Below are positions 18,008 to 27,285 of a stretch of DNA of 57,790 bases, piece by piece. The notes under the pieces were generated by a model that was not told the origin of the DNA, did no database searches, and worked only from the letters and a program-made list of their open reading frames with translations. Position numbers and translations under genes: made by a program. Positions within the stretch are counted from its first letter, which is position 1, and every line of letters starts with the position of its first letter. Source of the stretch: PVC group bacterium (GTDB lineage Bacteria > Verrucomicrobiota > Kiritimatiellia > CAIKKV01); assembly GCA_945898015.1 (NCBI GenBank), contig CAMDGM010000021.1, positions 1-57,790 on the forward strand, written 5' to 3'.

Positions 18008-19258
18008 ATGCCCAAGGAAGATAGCGGCGCTAAATGCTCGTTCTGCGGACGCCCCCGGCGGGAGGCCGGTAAGTTGATCGCGGGGCCTGATGTTTTTATT
18101 TGCGACAAGTGCGTGGGTCTGTGCAATGAAATTCTCCAGGTGGAAGAAAAAACCGTGGCGCCCACCTCGGTGTCTGTTGAAGCGCTCAAGGTTCCCAAAC
18201 CCCACGAGATCAAGGAATTCCTGGATCACTATGTGATCGGGCAGGATTTTGCAAAAAAAGTTCTGTCCGTGGCCGTGCATAACCATTACAAGCGCTTGCA
18301 GCAGGAAACGTTTTTCGGGAAAGACGATCCTTTTGCAGGCGTTGAAATTGAAAAGAGCAACATCTTGATGATGGGGCCCACCGGGAGCGGGAAAACCCTG
18401 CTGGCCCGCACCTTGGCGCGTTGCCTGGATGTTCCGTTTAGCATTTCAGATGCCACAACCCTCACCGAGGCGGGCTATGTGGGGGAAGATGTTGAGAATA
18501 TCCTGCTCCGTCTTATCCAGGCGGCTAATGGGGATGTGAAGAAAGCGGAACGAGGGATCGTCTACATTGACGAGATCGACAAAATCGCGCGGCGTATGGA
18601 AAATGTGTCGATCACGCGGGACGTTTCGGGCGAGGGCGTCCAGCAGGCCTTGCTGAAAATCCTGGAAGGGACCACGGCCAATGTCCCCCCGCAGGGGGGG
18701 CGCAAGCATCCGCAGCAGGAATACATCAAGATTAACACCGAGCATATCCTGTTCATTTGTGGCGGGGCGTTCGTGGGCCTTGACGATATCATCAAGCATC
18801 GGATTGAAAAGCAAACGCTTGGCTTTGGAGCCGATGTGACCGGCGAATCCGGCGTTTCGCAGTCCCTTAGCGTGGCCTCGGAGGATTTGCTCAAGTACGG
18901 CATGATTCCCGAGTTCATTGGGCGTCTGCCGGTTCTTGCGTCCCTGGAACCCCTGGCCGTTGAGGATTTGGTTCACATTTTGACGGAACCCCGAAACTGC
19001 ATGGTCAAGCAATATCAAAAATTGCTGGCGATGGAAGGGGTCTCTTTGACGTTTAACGAGGGGGCGTTGCTGGAACTGGCCAAGGTGGCTTTTCGTAAAA
19101 AAACCGGCGCTCGCGGTTTAAGAGCCATTCTGGAACAGCTCATGCTTGAAATCATGTTTGAGGCACCGCGGGGAACAGGAGCCAAGCAGGTCAAGGTCAC
19201 GCGCGCCATGATTGATCGGGAGTTCGCTGCGCGATCCGGTCGCAACCAGGCGGCTTGA
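18008..19258 (+). CDS. clpX: ATP-dependent Clp protease ATP-binding subunit ClpX
   Basis: 416 residues. The N-terminal zinc-binding domain has Cys10, Cys13, Cys32 and Cys35 (CSFC...CDKC). The AAA+ core has Walker A GPTGSGKT at about 123-130, the Walker B region VYIDEIDKI, and the pore/sensor motifs typical of ClpX. It unfolds substrates and feeds them to ClpP. The start is chosen by the zinc-finger N-terminus; the longer upstream frame overlaps clpP and is spurious. The gene ends 6 nt from the convergent panD. Confidence 0.97.
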   Translation: MPKEDSGAKCSFCGRPRREAGKLIAGPDVFICDKCVGLCNEILQVEEKTVAPTSVSVEALKVPKPHEIKEFLDHYVIGQDFAKKVLSVAVHNHYKRLQQETFFGKDDPFAGVEIEKSNILMMGPTGSGKTLLARTLARCLDVPFSISDATTLTEAGYVGEDVENILLRLIQAANGDVKKAERGIVYIDEIDKIARRMENVSITRDVSGEGVQQALLKILEGTTANVPPQGGRKHPQQEYIKINTEHILFICGGAFVGLDDIIKHRIEKQTLGFGADVTGESGVSQSLSVASEDLLKYGMIPEFIGRLPVLASLEPLAVEDLVHILTEPRNCMVKQYQKLLAMEGVSLTFNEGALLELAKVAFRKKTGARGLRAILEQLMLEIMFEAPRGTGAKQVKVTRAMIDREFAARSGRNQAA

Positions 19259-19264
19259 GGCGAT

Positions 19265-19621
19265 TCAGTAAAACTCAACCGGTTTGTTCAAGGCGTCCAG
19301 GCACAACACCTTGGGTTTGCAGCTCTTTGCTTCGACAGGGTCCATGATGGCGAAGGAGAATATAATCACCCGGTCCCCTTTGACTCCTTTATGGGCCGTG
19401 GCGCCGTTCAAGCAAATCGTGCCGGAGCCGCGCGTCCCGGGAATGGCATAGGTTTCAAAGCGATTTCCATTTTCGACGTTCGCAATGAGGATTTTTTCAT
19501 GGGACAGCAAGCCCACCGCGTCCATCAGGTCTTCGTCGATGGTTAGGCTGCCGTGATAGTTTAGCTGAGAGTCTGTGACTCGGGCCATGTGTAATTTGGA
19601 TTTCAACATGATCAACTGCAT
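19265..19621 (-). CDS. panD: Aspartate 1-decarboxylase (pyruvoyl-dependent)
   Basis: 118 residues beginning MQLIMLKSKLHMARVT, aligning with E. coli MIRTMLQGKLHRVKVT. GGAGAG lies about 8 nt upstream. The self-cleavage site Gly24-Ser25 (YHGSLTID) is present, as is the ATYAI-like substrate segment (FETYAIPGTRGSG). It makes beta-alanine for pantothenate and CoA. Ser25 would become the pyruvoyl group after maturation. It is the last gene of a nucleoside-salvage operon, 62 nt after cdd, an unusual neighbourhood. No PanM/PanZ activator is visible here. Confidence 0.95.
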   Translation of the reverse strand: MQLIMLKSKLHMARVTDSQLNYHGSLTIDEDLMDAVGLLSHEKILIANVENGNRFETYAIPGTRGSGTICLNGATAHKGVKGDRVIIFSFAIMDPVEAKSCKPKVLCLDALNKPVEFY

Positions 19622-19683
19622 GGGGCGTTCTCTCCGTTTCCTAATCAATCTATCCGCTGCTCCGCTTGCATGCAATACTGAAT

Positions 19684-20091
19684 TCAGGCGGGCTTCAATG
19701 TAAACGGATGCGGCAGCAAGTCCGCCAGTGTGAAACGGTGAACGCGGTCCACCTGGTCGAGCGAGGCGAGCAGGCATTCGAGCGAGGGGGACGCAAACTC
19801 CGCCAAGACTTGTCGACACGCGCCGCATGGTAGCGTCGGTTCCGGGCCCGTTCCAGCCACAATGGCGATTCGCACGAACCTCTGGCATCCAGCCGTAACC
19901 GCCTGAGCCACCGCCGCGCGCTCGGCGCACATGGACAGCCCGAACGACGCATTTTCAATGTTACAACCTGTGAACAGGCGGCCATCGACGGTCTCCAGGG
20001 CGGCCCCTACCGGAAACCCGGAGTACGGGGTGTAGGCGTGCGTTGCGGCCTCGCGCGCGGCTGTGAGCAGGCGTTGTTCCGCGGAAATCAT
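19684..20091 (-). CDS. cdd: Cytidine deaminase
   Basis: 135 residues, typical of the homotetrameric class. Zinc and catalytic residues are in place: Cys55-Ala-Glu57 (SMCAERAAV) and Cys89/Cys92 (PCGACRQVLAEF), with the substrate-binding CNIENASFG segment before them. It deaminates cytidine and deoxycytidine to uridine forms, which the phosphorylase encoded two genes upstream can split. The start ATG overlaps the punA stop as ATGA. Confidence 0.96.
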   Translation of the reverse strand: MISAEQRLLTAAREAATHAYTPYSGFPVGAALETVDGRLFTGCNIENASFGLSMCAERAAVAQAVTAGCQRFVRIAIVAGTGPEPTLPCGACRQVLAEFASPSLECLLASLDQVDRVHRFTLADLLPHPFTLKPA

Positions 20092-20957
20092 GAAGCGCCT
20101 CCGGTGAACAGGGTGGATGTTGAAAGCTTCTTCCAGACACCGTCCAAGAGATGACGAACCTGGTCGCCCGAGTTCTGAAGAACGGCCAACACCTCGTCAT
20201 GGGATAATGACGCGCTCGACAGGCCGGCGGCGGTATTGGTCACGCATGACAGGGCTGCGACCTTGAGCCCCGAGGCACGTGCCATGATCGCTTCGGGGAC
20301 CGTCGACATGCCGACGATGTCTGCGCCGATCTGGGCCAGCATCCTTGTTTCCGCGGGGGTTTCGTAAGAAGGGCCTGACACAGCGGCGTAAATGCCGTCC
20401 GTGAGCGTGAGGTTCAAGCCCCTGGACACGGCGGTGATTAGATCATTCCAGATTGAATTGTAGATGTGGGTCATGTCGGGGAAACGATTGCCCCAGAGGG
20501 TTTGATGGGGGCCCCGGAGAGGGTGGTCGCCCATCAGGTTGAGGTGGTCCCGGATGAGGATCAGCGCGCCGGGTTTAAGATCGGGACGGATGCCGCCAGA
20601 GGCGTTGGTTAACAGGACTCCTTGTGCGCCGAGGCTTTTCAGCAAATAGATGGGTAGCACCACGGGCAGCCAGCCTTCCCCTTCATACCAATGCCGACGG
20701 CCCTTGAAAATCAGGGTTTGAATCCCGTGACTTTCCGCCACGATCACCTTTCCGGTATGGCCGGCGACCGTTGAGCGGCCAAGGCCTGGAATGGCATGGG
20801 CATCACAGGAGTCCAATTCCAGGAAGGAATCAACCACGGTGCTCCACCCGGATCCGAGAATCAGTCCCAGTTGTGGCGAGAGGCCCGGAAAGCGCTGGCG
20901 AATGGCTTTCCCCGCGCTTTCCAGAACGCCGGCCTCCAGATGAGGGAAGGGGGTCAT
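20088..20957 (-). CDS. punA: Purine nucleoside phosphorylase (class I, trimeric type)
   Basis: 289 residues from the ATG that overlaps the upstream phosphorylase stop (ATGA); the longer frame is rejected. Motifs of the trimeric PNP/MTAP family: LGLILGSGWS (phosphate loop), STVAGHTGKV, LLTNASGGIRPDLKPG, MSTVPEAIMARASG and VTNTAAG, where the Asn favours 6-oxopurine substrates (guanosine/inosine). It phosphorolyses purine nucleosides to base and (deoxy)ribose 1-phosphate. It sits in the middle of the three-gene coupled salvage cluster. Confidence 0.93.
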   Translation of the reverse strand: MTPFPHLEAGVLESAGKAIRQRFPGLSPQLGLILGSGWSTVVDSFLELDSCDAHAIPGLGRSTVAGHTGKVIVAESHGIQTLIFKGRRHWYEGEGWLPVVLPIYLLKSLGAQGVLLTNASGGIRPDLKPGALILIRDHLNLMGDHPLRGPHQTLWGNRFPDMTHIYNSIWNDLITAVSRGLNLTLTDGIYAAVSGPSYETPAETRMLAQIGADIVGMSTVPEAIMARASGLKVAALSCVTNTAAGLSSASLSHDEVLAVLQNSGDQVRHLLDGVWKKLSTSTLFTGGAS

Positions 20958-22282
20958 GGCTGGTTTACCCCCATGTCGGCAAGGAGGATGGGGGGCGGTG
21001 TCACGGGACAATCGGTGAACGAGTACGCTTTTTCGACAAAGGACAGAGCCGCTTCGATTCGGGCGGGACTGTTTGCGTAAAGCCGGGCGATGGGTTGCCC
21101 GCGGCGAACGGATTCTCCTACTTTCAGGAGGTGCGTGATGCCGGCCGAAGGATCGACGGTGTCGTCTGTTTTAGCGCGGCCTGCTCCCAGGAGGACACAT
21201 GCCCGCCCTATGTCTTCCGCATTCAAGCGTGACACCCACCCGTCGGATGGAGCGGCAACTTGCACCGAGTGAATCGATGTGCTTTCGATGTGGTCGGGAT
21301 CGGCGAGAAACGAAGCGTCACCGCCGTGCCGGCGAACCATGTCATGGAATCGGGATTCGGCGGCACCGGAATGAATGGGTTCTTCCATCAAGAGCCTGGC
21401 CTCGGCATCGGATTGTACCCGGCCGGCCAATCGAAGCATTCGGGCACCCAAGGCGAAGGTGACCGTCATGAGATCGTCGGGGCCATCGCCGCGCATCGCG
21501 CGGACCACTTCGGCGATTTCGGGCCGGTTCCCGGCGGATCGGCCCAGCGGCTCGTCCATCCGCGTGATCAAGGCGGAGACGGGCAGGCCCATATCCCGGC
21601 CTACGGCCATGAGAGAGCGAGCCAATAATTCGGCATCCTTCCGGTGGCGCATGAACGCACCCGTGCCGCATTTGACGTCGATCACCAGTCCGGTGAGAGA
21701 TTCAGCCAGTTTTTTACTTAGGATGCTGGCCGTGATCAGGGGGATGGAAGGAACGGTTCCGGTCACGTCCCGCAGTGCATAGAGCTTTCGATCCGCCGGG
21801 CAGAAGCGAGGCGTCTGCCCTGTGATGGAACAGCCACAGTCGCCGATCACATGAACGAATTCTTCGGTGGTCAGGTCGGTGCGATAACCCGGAATGGACT
21901 CCAATTTGTCGAGGGTCCCTCCGGTGATGCCAAGCCCGCGGCCTCCCACCATAGGAACGGCCAGGCCGCAACAGGCCATCAGCGGGGCGAGGATGAGCGA
22001 CACCTTGTCGCCAACTCCGCCGGTTGAATGTTTGTCGATCCGGGGCCGGTTGATCAGTCGAAGATCGATTGAGTCACCGGATTCCAGCATGGCGCGAGTA
22101 AGCGCGGAAACCTCGGGCGGCGTCATGCCCTGGAAAAAGATGGCCATGGCCAGGGCGGCCATCTGGTAATCGGGAATTGTGCCCTGGGTGAAACCCGAGA
22201 CGAATGCCTGAATTTCATCGTGGGTGAGGGGGGCGCCATCCCTTTTCTTCTCGATGATCCACTGGGGTACCATGGAAGTCAT
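20954..22282 (-). CDS. pdp: Pyrimidine-nucleoside (thymidine) phosphorylase
   Basis: About 442 residues. The start is uncertain by three codons: the ATG at 22282 (MTSMVPQWIIEKKRDG) resembles the Bacillus Pdp N-terminus, and another ATG lies at 22273. The nucleoside phosphorylase II signature KHSTGGVGDKVSL is present, as are the KLESIPGY and LTGLVIDVKCGTGAFM segments. It converts uridine/thymidine to base plus sugar phosphate. It begins the operon that continues with punA, cdd and panD. The divergent PFK gene starts 58 nt away. Confidence 0.9.
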   Translation of the reverse strand: MTSMVPQWIIEKKRDGAPLTHDEIQAFVSGFTQGTIPDYQMAALAMAIFFQGMTPPEVSALTRAMLESGDSIDLRLINRPRIDKHSTGGVGDKVSLILAPLMACCGLAVPMVGGRGLGITGGTLDKLESIPGYRTDLTTEEFVHVIGDCGCSITGQTPRFCPADRKLYALRDVTGTVPSIPLITASILSKKLAESLTGLVIDVKCGTGAFMRHRKDAELLARSLMAVGRDMGLPVSALITRMDEPLGRSAGNRPEIAEVVRAMRGDGPDDLMTVTFALGARMLRLAGRVQSDAEARLLMEEPIHSGAAESRFHDMVRRHGGDASFLADPDHIESTSIHSVQVAAPSDGWVSRLNAEDIGRACVLLGAGRAKTDDTVDPSAGITHLLKVGESVRRGQPIARLYANSPARIEAALSFVEKAYSFTDCPVTPPPILLADMGVNQP

Positions 22283-22340
22283 GCTACCCCGTGAATCCGC
22301 CATTGACAAGGGATTAAAGCATGGAAGAATATGATCTCAT

Positions 22341-23729
22341 ATGCAGGAAGGGGATAAATTGGGTATGGATCTGTTTTCGAAGGTTTTGGAAAATCCGAAA
22401 GCGTATCAGTTCGAAGTCGAAACGCTGGGCTCCTGCCTGATTGATTCTCCGGTGCGGATTCAGGAATTTCTGACTGAGGGTTCCCGGTGTGTCCTGACCT
22501 TGGATGTGGATCAGTTGAGCCAGACTCACGAAAAATTCGGCGTGATGCCGTCTTTTGAATTCGCCGGGCCACATCGGAAGATATTCCATGATCCCGCCTG
22601 GAGCCGCGCGGCGATCGTCACTTGTGGCGGGTTGTGCCCCGGCCTTAATCATGTGATTAAAGGAGTTGTGGAAATACTGACCTTTGATTATGGCATCAAA
22701 ACAATCTATGGGATTCGGTATGGGTATCGGGGCTTTATTCCCCGGTTGGGCCAGCCTCCGCTCCTGCTGGATCCGGAAGTTGTGGACACGATTCACGAGA
22801 AAGGCGGCACGATCCTGGGTTCTTCGCGAGGCGCACAGGACACCGGTGAAATCGTGGATACGCTCATCCGCATGAACATCAACCTTTTGTTCTGCATCGG
22901 GGGGGATGGAACCCTGCGTGGCGCGAGTGAAATATCCGATGAATGTCGTAAACGCCGGTTGGGGGTCAGCGTGATCGGGATTCCCAAGACCATCGACAAC
23001 GATCTTAATTTTGTGGGGCGTACGTTCGGTTTCGAGACCGCTATCGCGGAAACAACGCCAGTGATTCAGTCCGCGCACACGGAAGCCAAGGGCGTTTCAA
23101 ATGGCATCGGGCTGGTCAAGTTGATGGGGCGGGATTCGGGGTTTATCGCGACCTATGCCTCCCTGGCGCATCCGGTTGTGAATTTCTGCCTGATTCCGGA
23201 ACTCGATTTCACCCTGACCGGGGAAAGCGGATTACTCAGCGCCTTGCAACGCCGGTTCAAAAGCGGGAAAGATCATTGTGTGATCGTGGTGGCTGAGGGG
23301 GCGGGCCAAAAACTCATTCAAGATGAACCTGAGCGTCGCGATGCTTCTGGAAATATCTTGAAAAAAGACATTGGCGAGTTCCTGCGGCGTGAAATCCAGA
23401 CCTTCTTCGATGGCCTTGGAGTCGAAACGTCGGTCAAATATTTCGATCCCAGTTATTCCATTCGAAGCGTGCCTGCTCGGGGTACTGATGCCATACGCTG
23501 CTATCTGCTGGCGCGCCACGCCGTTCATGCCGCCATGGCGGGCCGGACGAATTGCGTGGTGGGCAGCCCCCATAACAACAATCATTCCTACTGCCTGATT
23601 CCGATTCCCCTGGCCACGCGTGAACGGCAGAAGGTGGATTTGCGAAGCGACTTGTGGAAGGCCGTGGTGGATGCCACGTGCCAGCTCCACTATTTTTCGA
23701 ATGGCGCTGAGAAAAACCGGATGGGCTAG
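22341..23729 (+). CDS. 6-phosphofructokinase, long group-X (TP0108/trypanosome-like) type
   Basis: 462 residues (or 454 if the ATG at 22365, preceded by AGGAAGGGG, is used). PFK core: [13 protein letters not shown] at the substrate/phosphate loop, GGDGT at 187-191 and PKTIDND with Lys216, then GRDSGFIA and [13 protein letters not shown]. It phosphorylates fructose 6-phosphate in glycolysis. Gly190 is the residue found in ATP-using PFKs (PPi enzymes have Asp there), while Lys216 resembles PPi types. This combination is that of trypanosomal and treponemal TP0108 enzymes, which use ATP. It leads an operon with glnS and nth. Confidence 0.88.
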   Translation: MQEGDKLGMDLFSKVLENPKAYQFEVETLGSCLIDSPVRIQEFLTEGSRCVLTLDVDQLSQTHEKFGVMPSFEFAGPHRKIFHDPAWSRAAIVTCGGLCPGLNHVIKGVVEILTFDYGIKTIYGIRYGYRGFIPRLGQPPLLLDPEVVDTIHEKGGTILGSSRGAQDTGEIVDTLIRMNINLLFCIGGDGTLRGASEISDECRKRRLGVSVIGIPKTIDNDLNFVGRTFGFETAIAETTPVIQSAHTEAKGVSNGIGLVKLMGRDSGFIATYASLAHPVVNFCLIPELDFTLTGESGLLSALQRRFKSGKDHCVIVVAEGAGQKLIQDEPERRDASGNILKKDIGEFLRREIQTFFDGLGVETSVKYFDPSYSIRSVPARGTDAIRCYLLARHAVHAAMAGRTNCVVGSPHNNNHSYCLIPIPLATRERQKVDLRSDLWKAVVDATCQLHYFSNGAEKNRMG

Positions 23730-23742
23730 CCGTGAGGATGTC

Positions 23743-25434
23743 ATGAACGAAGGGCAACAGGAAAAGTCGTCTCCGAATCTGCATTTCGTCCGCCAAATCA
23801 TCGCGGAGGACAACCAGTCTGGAAAGTTTGGCGGCCGGGTTTGCACCCGGTTTCCGCCGGAACCCAACGGATATCTCCACATCGGGCATGCCAAGGCGAT
23901 ATGCCTTGATTTCGGGATGGCCCAGGAGCACGGAGGGCAGTGCCATTTGCGGATGGACGACACGAACCCGGTCAAGGAAGACGTCGAGTATATCGAAGCC
24001 ATTGAGCGGGACGTGAGATGGCTTGGATTCGATTGGGGGCCTCACTTCTACTTTGCCTCGGATTATTTCGGACGCATGATCGAGTGTGCCGTCCAGTTGA
24101 TTAAGATGGGTAAGGCCTATGTTTGCGAGCTGAGCGCGGAGGAGTGGAAAGAGTACCGGGGTGTTCCGACTCGACCCGGGAAGGAAAGCCCGACTCGAAA
24201 CCGCAGTGTGGCGGATAATTTAGACTTGTTCGACCGCATGAGGCAGGGAGAATTTCCGGATGGGTTCTGTGTCCTGCGGGCGAAAATCGATATGGCGTCT
24301 CCCAACATTCACATGCGGGATCCGGTTCTTTACCGCATTCTTCATGCGGCGCACCCGCATACGGGTGACTTATGGTGCGTGTATCCGACCTATGATTTTG
24401 CTCATGGGCTGGAGGATTCCTTCGAGCAGATCACCCATTCGATCTGTACGCTCGAGTTTGAAGTGCATCGGCCTCTGTATGATTGGTTCCTTGAAACCCT
24501 GGGCTTGTACCATCCTCAACAAATCGAGTTCGCCAGGCTGAATCTCAGTTACACGGTCATGAGCAAGCGCAAGTTGCTGGAGTTGGTCAAGGAGGGGCTT
24601 GTTCGCGGTTGGGATGATCCGCGTATGCCCACCCTATGCGGATTACGCCGGCGAGGATACACGCCGGAGTCGATTCGCGCTTTCTGCGACGTGATAGGCG
24701 TCACAAAATTCAACAGCCTGACCGATCTGGCTTTGCTCGAGCATTGCGTGCGGGAAGATTTGAACAAACGATCATGGCGCGTTATGGGCGTGATTAAACC
24801 CCTCAAGCTGGTGATTGAAAATTATCCCGCGGATGGCGAAGAGACGTTTGAGGCCGTTAATAATCCCGAGGACCCATCGGCCGGGACCCATCGGGTGCCC
24901 TTTTCGCGGGAGCTTTGGATCGAGCAGGACGATTTTATGGAGATGCCCCAGAAAAAGTTTTTCCGGCTGGCGCCCGGGCAGGAGGTCCGCTTGCGGTATG
25001 CCTGTCTGGTGACTTGCACCGGCGTGGTGAAAAATGCCGCGGGTGAGGTGGTGGAGGTGCGTTGTACGTACGATCCCTTGTCTCGTGGTGGCACCTCGCC
25101 CGATGGACGGAAGGTCAAAGGGACGATCCATTGGGTCTCCGCCCGTCATGCCATGGCTTCTGAAATGCGGCTGTACGACAGGTTGTTTACCGTTGAAAAT
25201 CTGGCCGACCTTCCTGACGGTAAGGATTTTCGAGAGGCGCTCAACCCGGCCGCCTTGACCGTGGTGCCAGGCTTTGTGGAGCCGAGTGCAGGCCAAGCCG
25301 TGGCCGGAACGCGGTTCCAATTTGAACGGATAGGCTACTTTTCGGTGGATCCTGACTCCAAGCCTGGTTTTCCGGTTTTCAACCGCACCGTGACGCTCAA
25401 GGATTCGTATAAGGCGGTGGGTGCGCCGGCATGA
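23743..25434 (+). CDS. glnS: Glutamine--tRNA ligase
   Basis: 563 residues from the ATG with GAGGATG upstream. Class I synthetase motifs are clear: [15 protein letters not shown] (HIGH) near the N-terminus and VMSKRKL (KMSKS counterpart), followed by the anticodon-binding beta-barrel domains of the GlnRS/GluRS family. The [20 protein letters not shown] opening is typical of GlnRS. Its presence means Gln-tRNA can be charged directly rather than only through the Glu-tRNA amidotransferase route. It follows PFK by 13 nt and its stop overlaps the nth start. Confidence 0.96.
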   Translation: MNEGQQEKSSPNLHFVRQIIAEDNQSGKFGGRVCTRFPPEPNGYLHIGHAKAICLDFGMAQEHGGQCHLRMDDTNPVKEDVEYIEAIERDVRWLGFDWGPHFYFASDYFGRMIECAVQLIKMGKAYVCELSAEEWKEYRGVPTRPGKESPTRNRSVADNLDLFDRMRQGEFPDGFCVLRAKIDMASPNIHMRDPVLYRILHAAHPHTGDLWCVYPTYDFAHGLEDSFEQITHSICTLEFEVHRPLYDWFLETLGLYHPQQIEFARLNLSYTVMSKRKLLELVKEGLVRGWDDPRMPTLCGLRRRGYTPESIRAFCDVIGVTKFNSLTDLALLEHCVREDLNKRSWRVMGVIKPLKLVIENYPADGEETFEAVNNPEDPSAGTHRVPFSRELWIEQDDFMEMPQKKFFRLAPGQEVRLRYACLVTCTGVVKNAAGEVVEVRCTYDPLSRGGTSPDGRKVKGTIHWVSARHAMASEMRLYDRLFTVENLADLPDGKDFREALNPAALTVVPGFVEPSAGQAVAGTRFQFERIGYFSVDPDSKPGFPVFNRTVTLKDSYKAVGAPA

Positions 25435-26081
25435 CGCCTGATGACGTTCCGGTGGTATATCGGAGGTTGAAACAATATTTCGAGACCCACCCTTCACCCG
25501 TGGCGGACTTCATCGCGACGCGCACGAATGATCCCTTCCGCGTACTGGTGGCGACTATATTAAGCGCCCGGTCAAGGGATGCCATGACGCTTCACGTGTG
25601 TGCCCGTTTGTTCAAACGGGTCACGACATTCGACGACCTGGCGCGCATGCCTGTTGAATCCCTTGAGAAAGAACTGCATCCGCTTGGTTTTTTCAGGTCG
25701 AAAACGCGTCTGCTGAAAGCATTGCCGGAAGCGGTGTCACGCCTGTTCAAGGGGCGTATCCCGGAGACGATTGAGGAGCTTGTGCAGCTGCCCGGGGTGG
25801 GGCGGAAGACCGCCAACCTGATCGTGATGGAAGCCTTCGATAAGCCCGGCATGTGCGTGGACGTTCATGTTCAGCGTATTTGCAACAGGCTCGGCCTGAT
25901 CCGGACGCGAACGCCGCGGGAAACAGAGAATCGACTGCGTGATTTATTGCCAATGCGGTATTGGAAAACATGGAACCGTTATCTGGTGGCGTTTGGCCAA
26001 ACTCAATGCCTGCCGCGAACGCCCCGATGTTCCAACTGTCCCTTGCGATCCTATTGTGTCACCGGGCGGGAAGCCTCTTAG
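25431..26081 (+). CDS. nth: Endonuclease III-like DNA glycosylase/AP lyase
   Basis: 216 residues. HhH-GPD fold: [12 protein letters not shown] with catalytic Lys126, Asp144 in [13 protein letters not shown], and a 4Fe-4S cluster C-x6-C-x2-C-x5-C at Cys193, 200, 203 and 209. It excises oxidised pyrimidines and cuts at AP sites. The helix that carries LSAQ in E. coli reads LSARSRD here, a common variant in other Nth subfamilies. The ATG overlaps the glnS stop, and the TAG stop overlaps the stop of the convergent URO-D-like gene by 4 nt. Confidence 0.93.
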   Translation: MTPDDVPVVYRRLKQYFETHPSPVADFIATRTNDPFRVLVATILSARSRDAMTLHVCARLFKRVTTFDDLARMPVESLEKELHPLGFFRSKTRLLKALPEAVSRLFKGRIPETIEELVQLPGVGRKTANLIVMEAFDKPGMCVDVHVQRICNRLGLIRTRTPRETENRLRDLLPMRYWKTWNRYLVAFGQTQCLPRTPRCSNCPLRSYCVTGREAS

Positions 26082-27133
26082 CGCTTGCCGTAACGATGTG
26101 CTTCGTCATAGAGGGCGAGAATGTTTTCGATCGGGGTGATGGGTTGCATGGCATGACAGGAACAGACAATGTAGCCGGTATTGTCCGAGGCCAGCGTGTC
26201 GATGCAGTGGCGAACCTCGGCTCGGACGTCCTCCGGTGTTCCGAAGGGAAGGATTTTCTGGTTTTCAACACCGCCATGGAAGCATAGCTTGGCGCCAAAT
26301 TCGGCCTTCAGCTCCCGGGTGTCCATACCGGGACAGTTCCATTGGACGGGATTCAAGATGTCGATTCCCATTTCGACCAGGTCGGGGAGGAAAACGAGGC
26401 AACTCCCGTCGTCATGATGCATGACGCGGATCCCGAATTCGCGGGCCAACTGAATCATTTTTTTGTGGTGAGGCTTGTAGAATTCCCGGTAAAGAGCGGG
26501 AGAGATCAGGGGGCCGGTCTGGCTGCCGAGATCGTCTGTCACCTGGGTGACGTCAATAAGCCCCTCGCACACTTCGAACATTTTGCGGTGGTACGCCAGG
26601 AAAAAATCAGAGATTTTCCCGATCAACACGGTGGCGAATTCCGGATCTTCAAGAGGATCTAGTAACGATTGTTCGATGCCCCGCAGCAGGTTGTGATAAT
26701 AAAAGGGAGCCATATATCCGCATTGAACGGCATGGGTTTTGCGGGCCTCCCGCAAAATGGCGGGCATCGCTGAAAAGTCAAACCATTCCGCCCGAGGCCA
26801 GGGATAGGCCAGTAGGTCATCAAGGGTGCGCGCTTGGGCGAGGGAAGGAACGGCCACCTCGCTGTATATACCGGTTCCATAGTCTATATTCTTATTACGG
26901 ATACCCCACCAGTCGATCGATTCCCCTTTCGGCATGACCGGTAGAGCGGGGCCGGTATAGATTGGATCGGCGCTTTTGAAGCCGTCAAGGTGAAGAAGCG
27001 AAAACAGATCGACGTTTTCGCCAAAATGGCGGCGCAGGTTAACAAGGACTTCGGGTGTTGCCCAGAAATCGGTCGGAATTCGGTCGAGTGGCTGCCGGGC
27101 GATGGCGCCTAGTATGCGTTCACGGGCGTTCAT
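26078..27133 (-). CDS. URO-D family protein (uroporphyrinogen decarboxylase-like methyltransferase)
   Basis: 351 residues; start ATG at 27133 chosen because MNARERILGAIARQPLDRIP is the family N-terminus. The C-terminal HDDGSCLVFLPDLVEMGIDI followed by PVQWNCPG, and the GGVENQKILPFGTPEDV segment, are typical of the large uncharacterised URO-D clade that expands in Lentisphaerae and Kiritimatiellota. That clade is related to corrinoid-dependent methyltransferases such as MtaA rather than heme-biosynthetic HemE. The HemE arginine-rich substrate pocket is not evident. The gene is alone, with no corrinoid protein nearby, so the substrate is unknown. Confidence 0.78.
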   Translation of the reverse strand: MNARERILGAIARQPLDRIPTDFWATPEVLVNLRRHFGENVDLFSLLHLDGFKSADPIYTGPALPVMPKGESIDWWGIRNKNIDYGTGIYSEVAVPSLAQARTLDDLLAYPWPRAEWFDFSAMPAILREARKTHAVQCGYMAPFYYHNLLRGIEQSLLDPLEDPEFATVLIGKISDFFLAYHRKMFEVCEGLIDVTQVTDDLGSQTGPLISPALYREFYKPHHKKMIQLAREFGIRVMHHDDGSCLVFLPDLVEMGIDILNPVQWNCPGMDTRELKAEFGAKLCFHGGVENQKILPFGTPEDVRAEVRHCIDTLASDNTGYIVCSCHAMQPITPIENILALYDEAHRYGKR

Positions 27134-27285
27134 AGGATTCTTTCTGTTGCTGGTGTTGAACAGGACAGATGAAATTTGATCGGTTTGTTTATCATGTTCT
27201 CGCGCAAAGGCAAATGCCAACGATATAACGGTCTGCTTGGAAACACAACCTGTACTTTGCGGCGGGAATCGTGTAAACTAAAACC

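Noticed and set aside
17344-18213. 289-codon minus-strand frame over clpP and clpX
   Set aside because: Shadow of the clpP-clpX coding strand.
22303-22336. TTGACA followed by TATGAT upstream of PFK
   Set aside because: Both boxes are good matches but the spacer is 21 nt, outside the working range for sigma70; not listed as a promoter.
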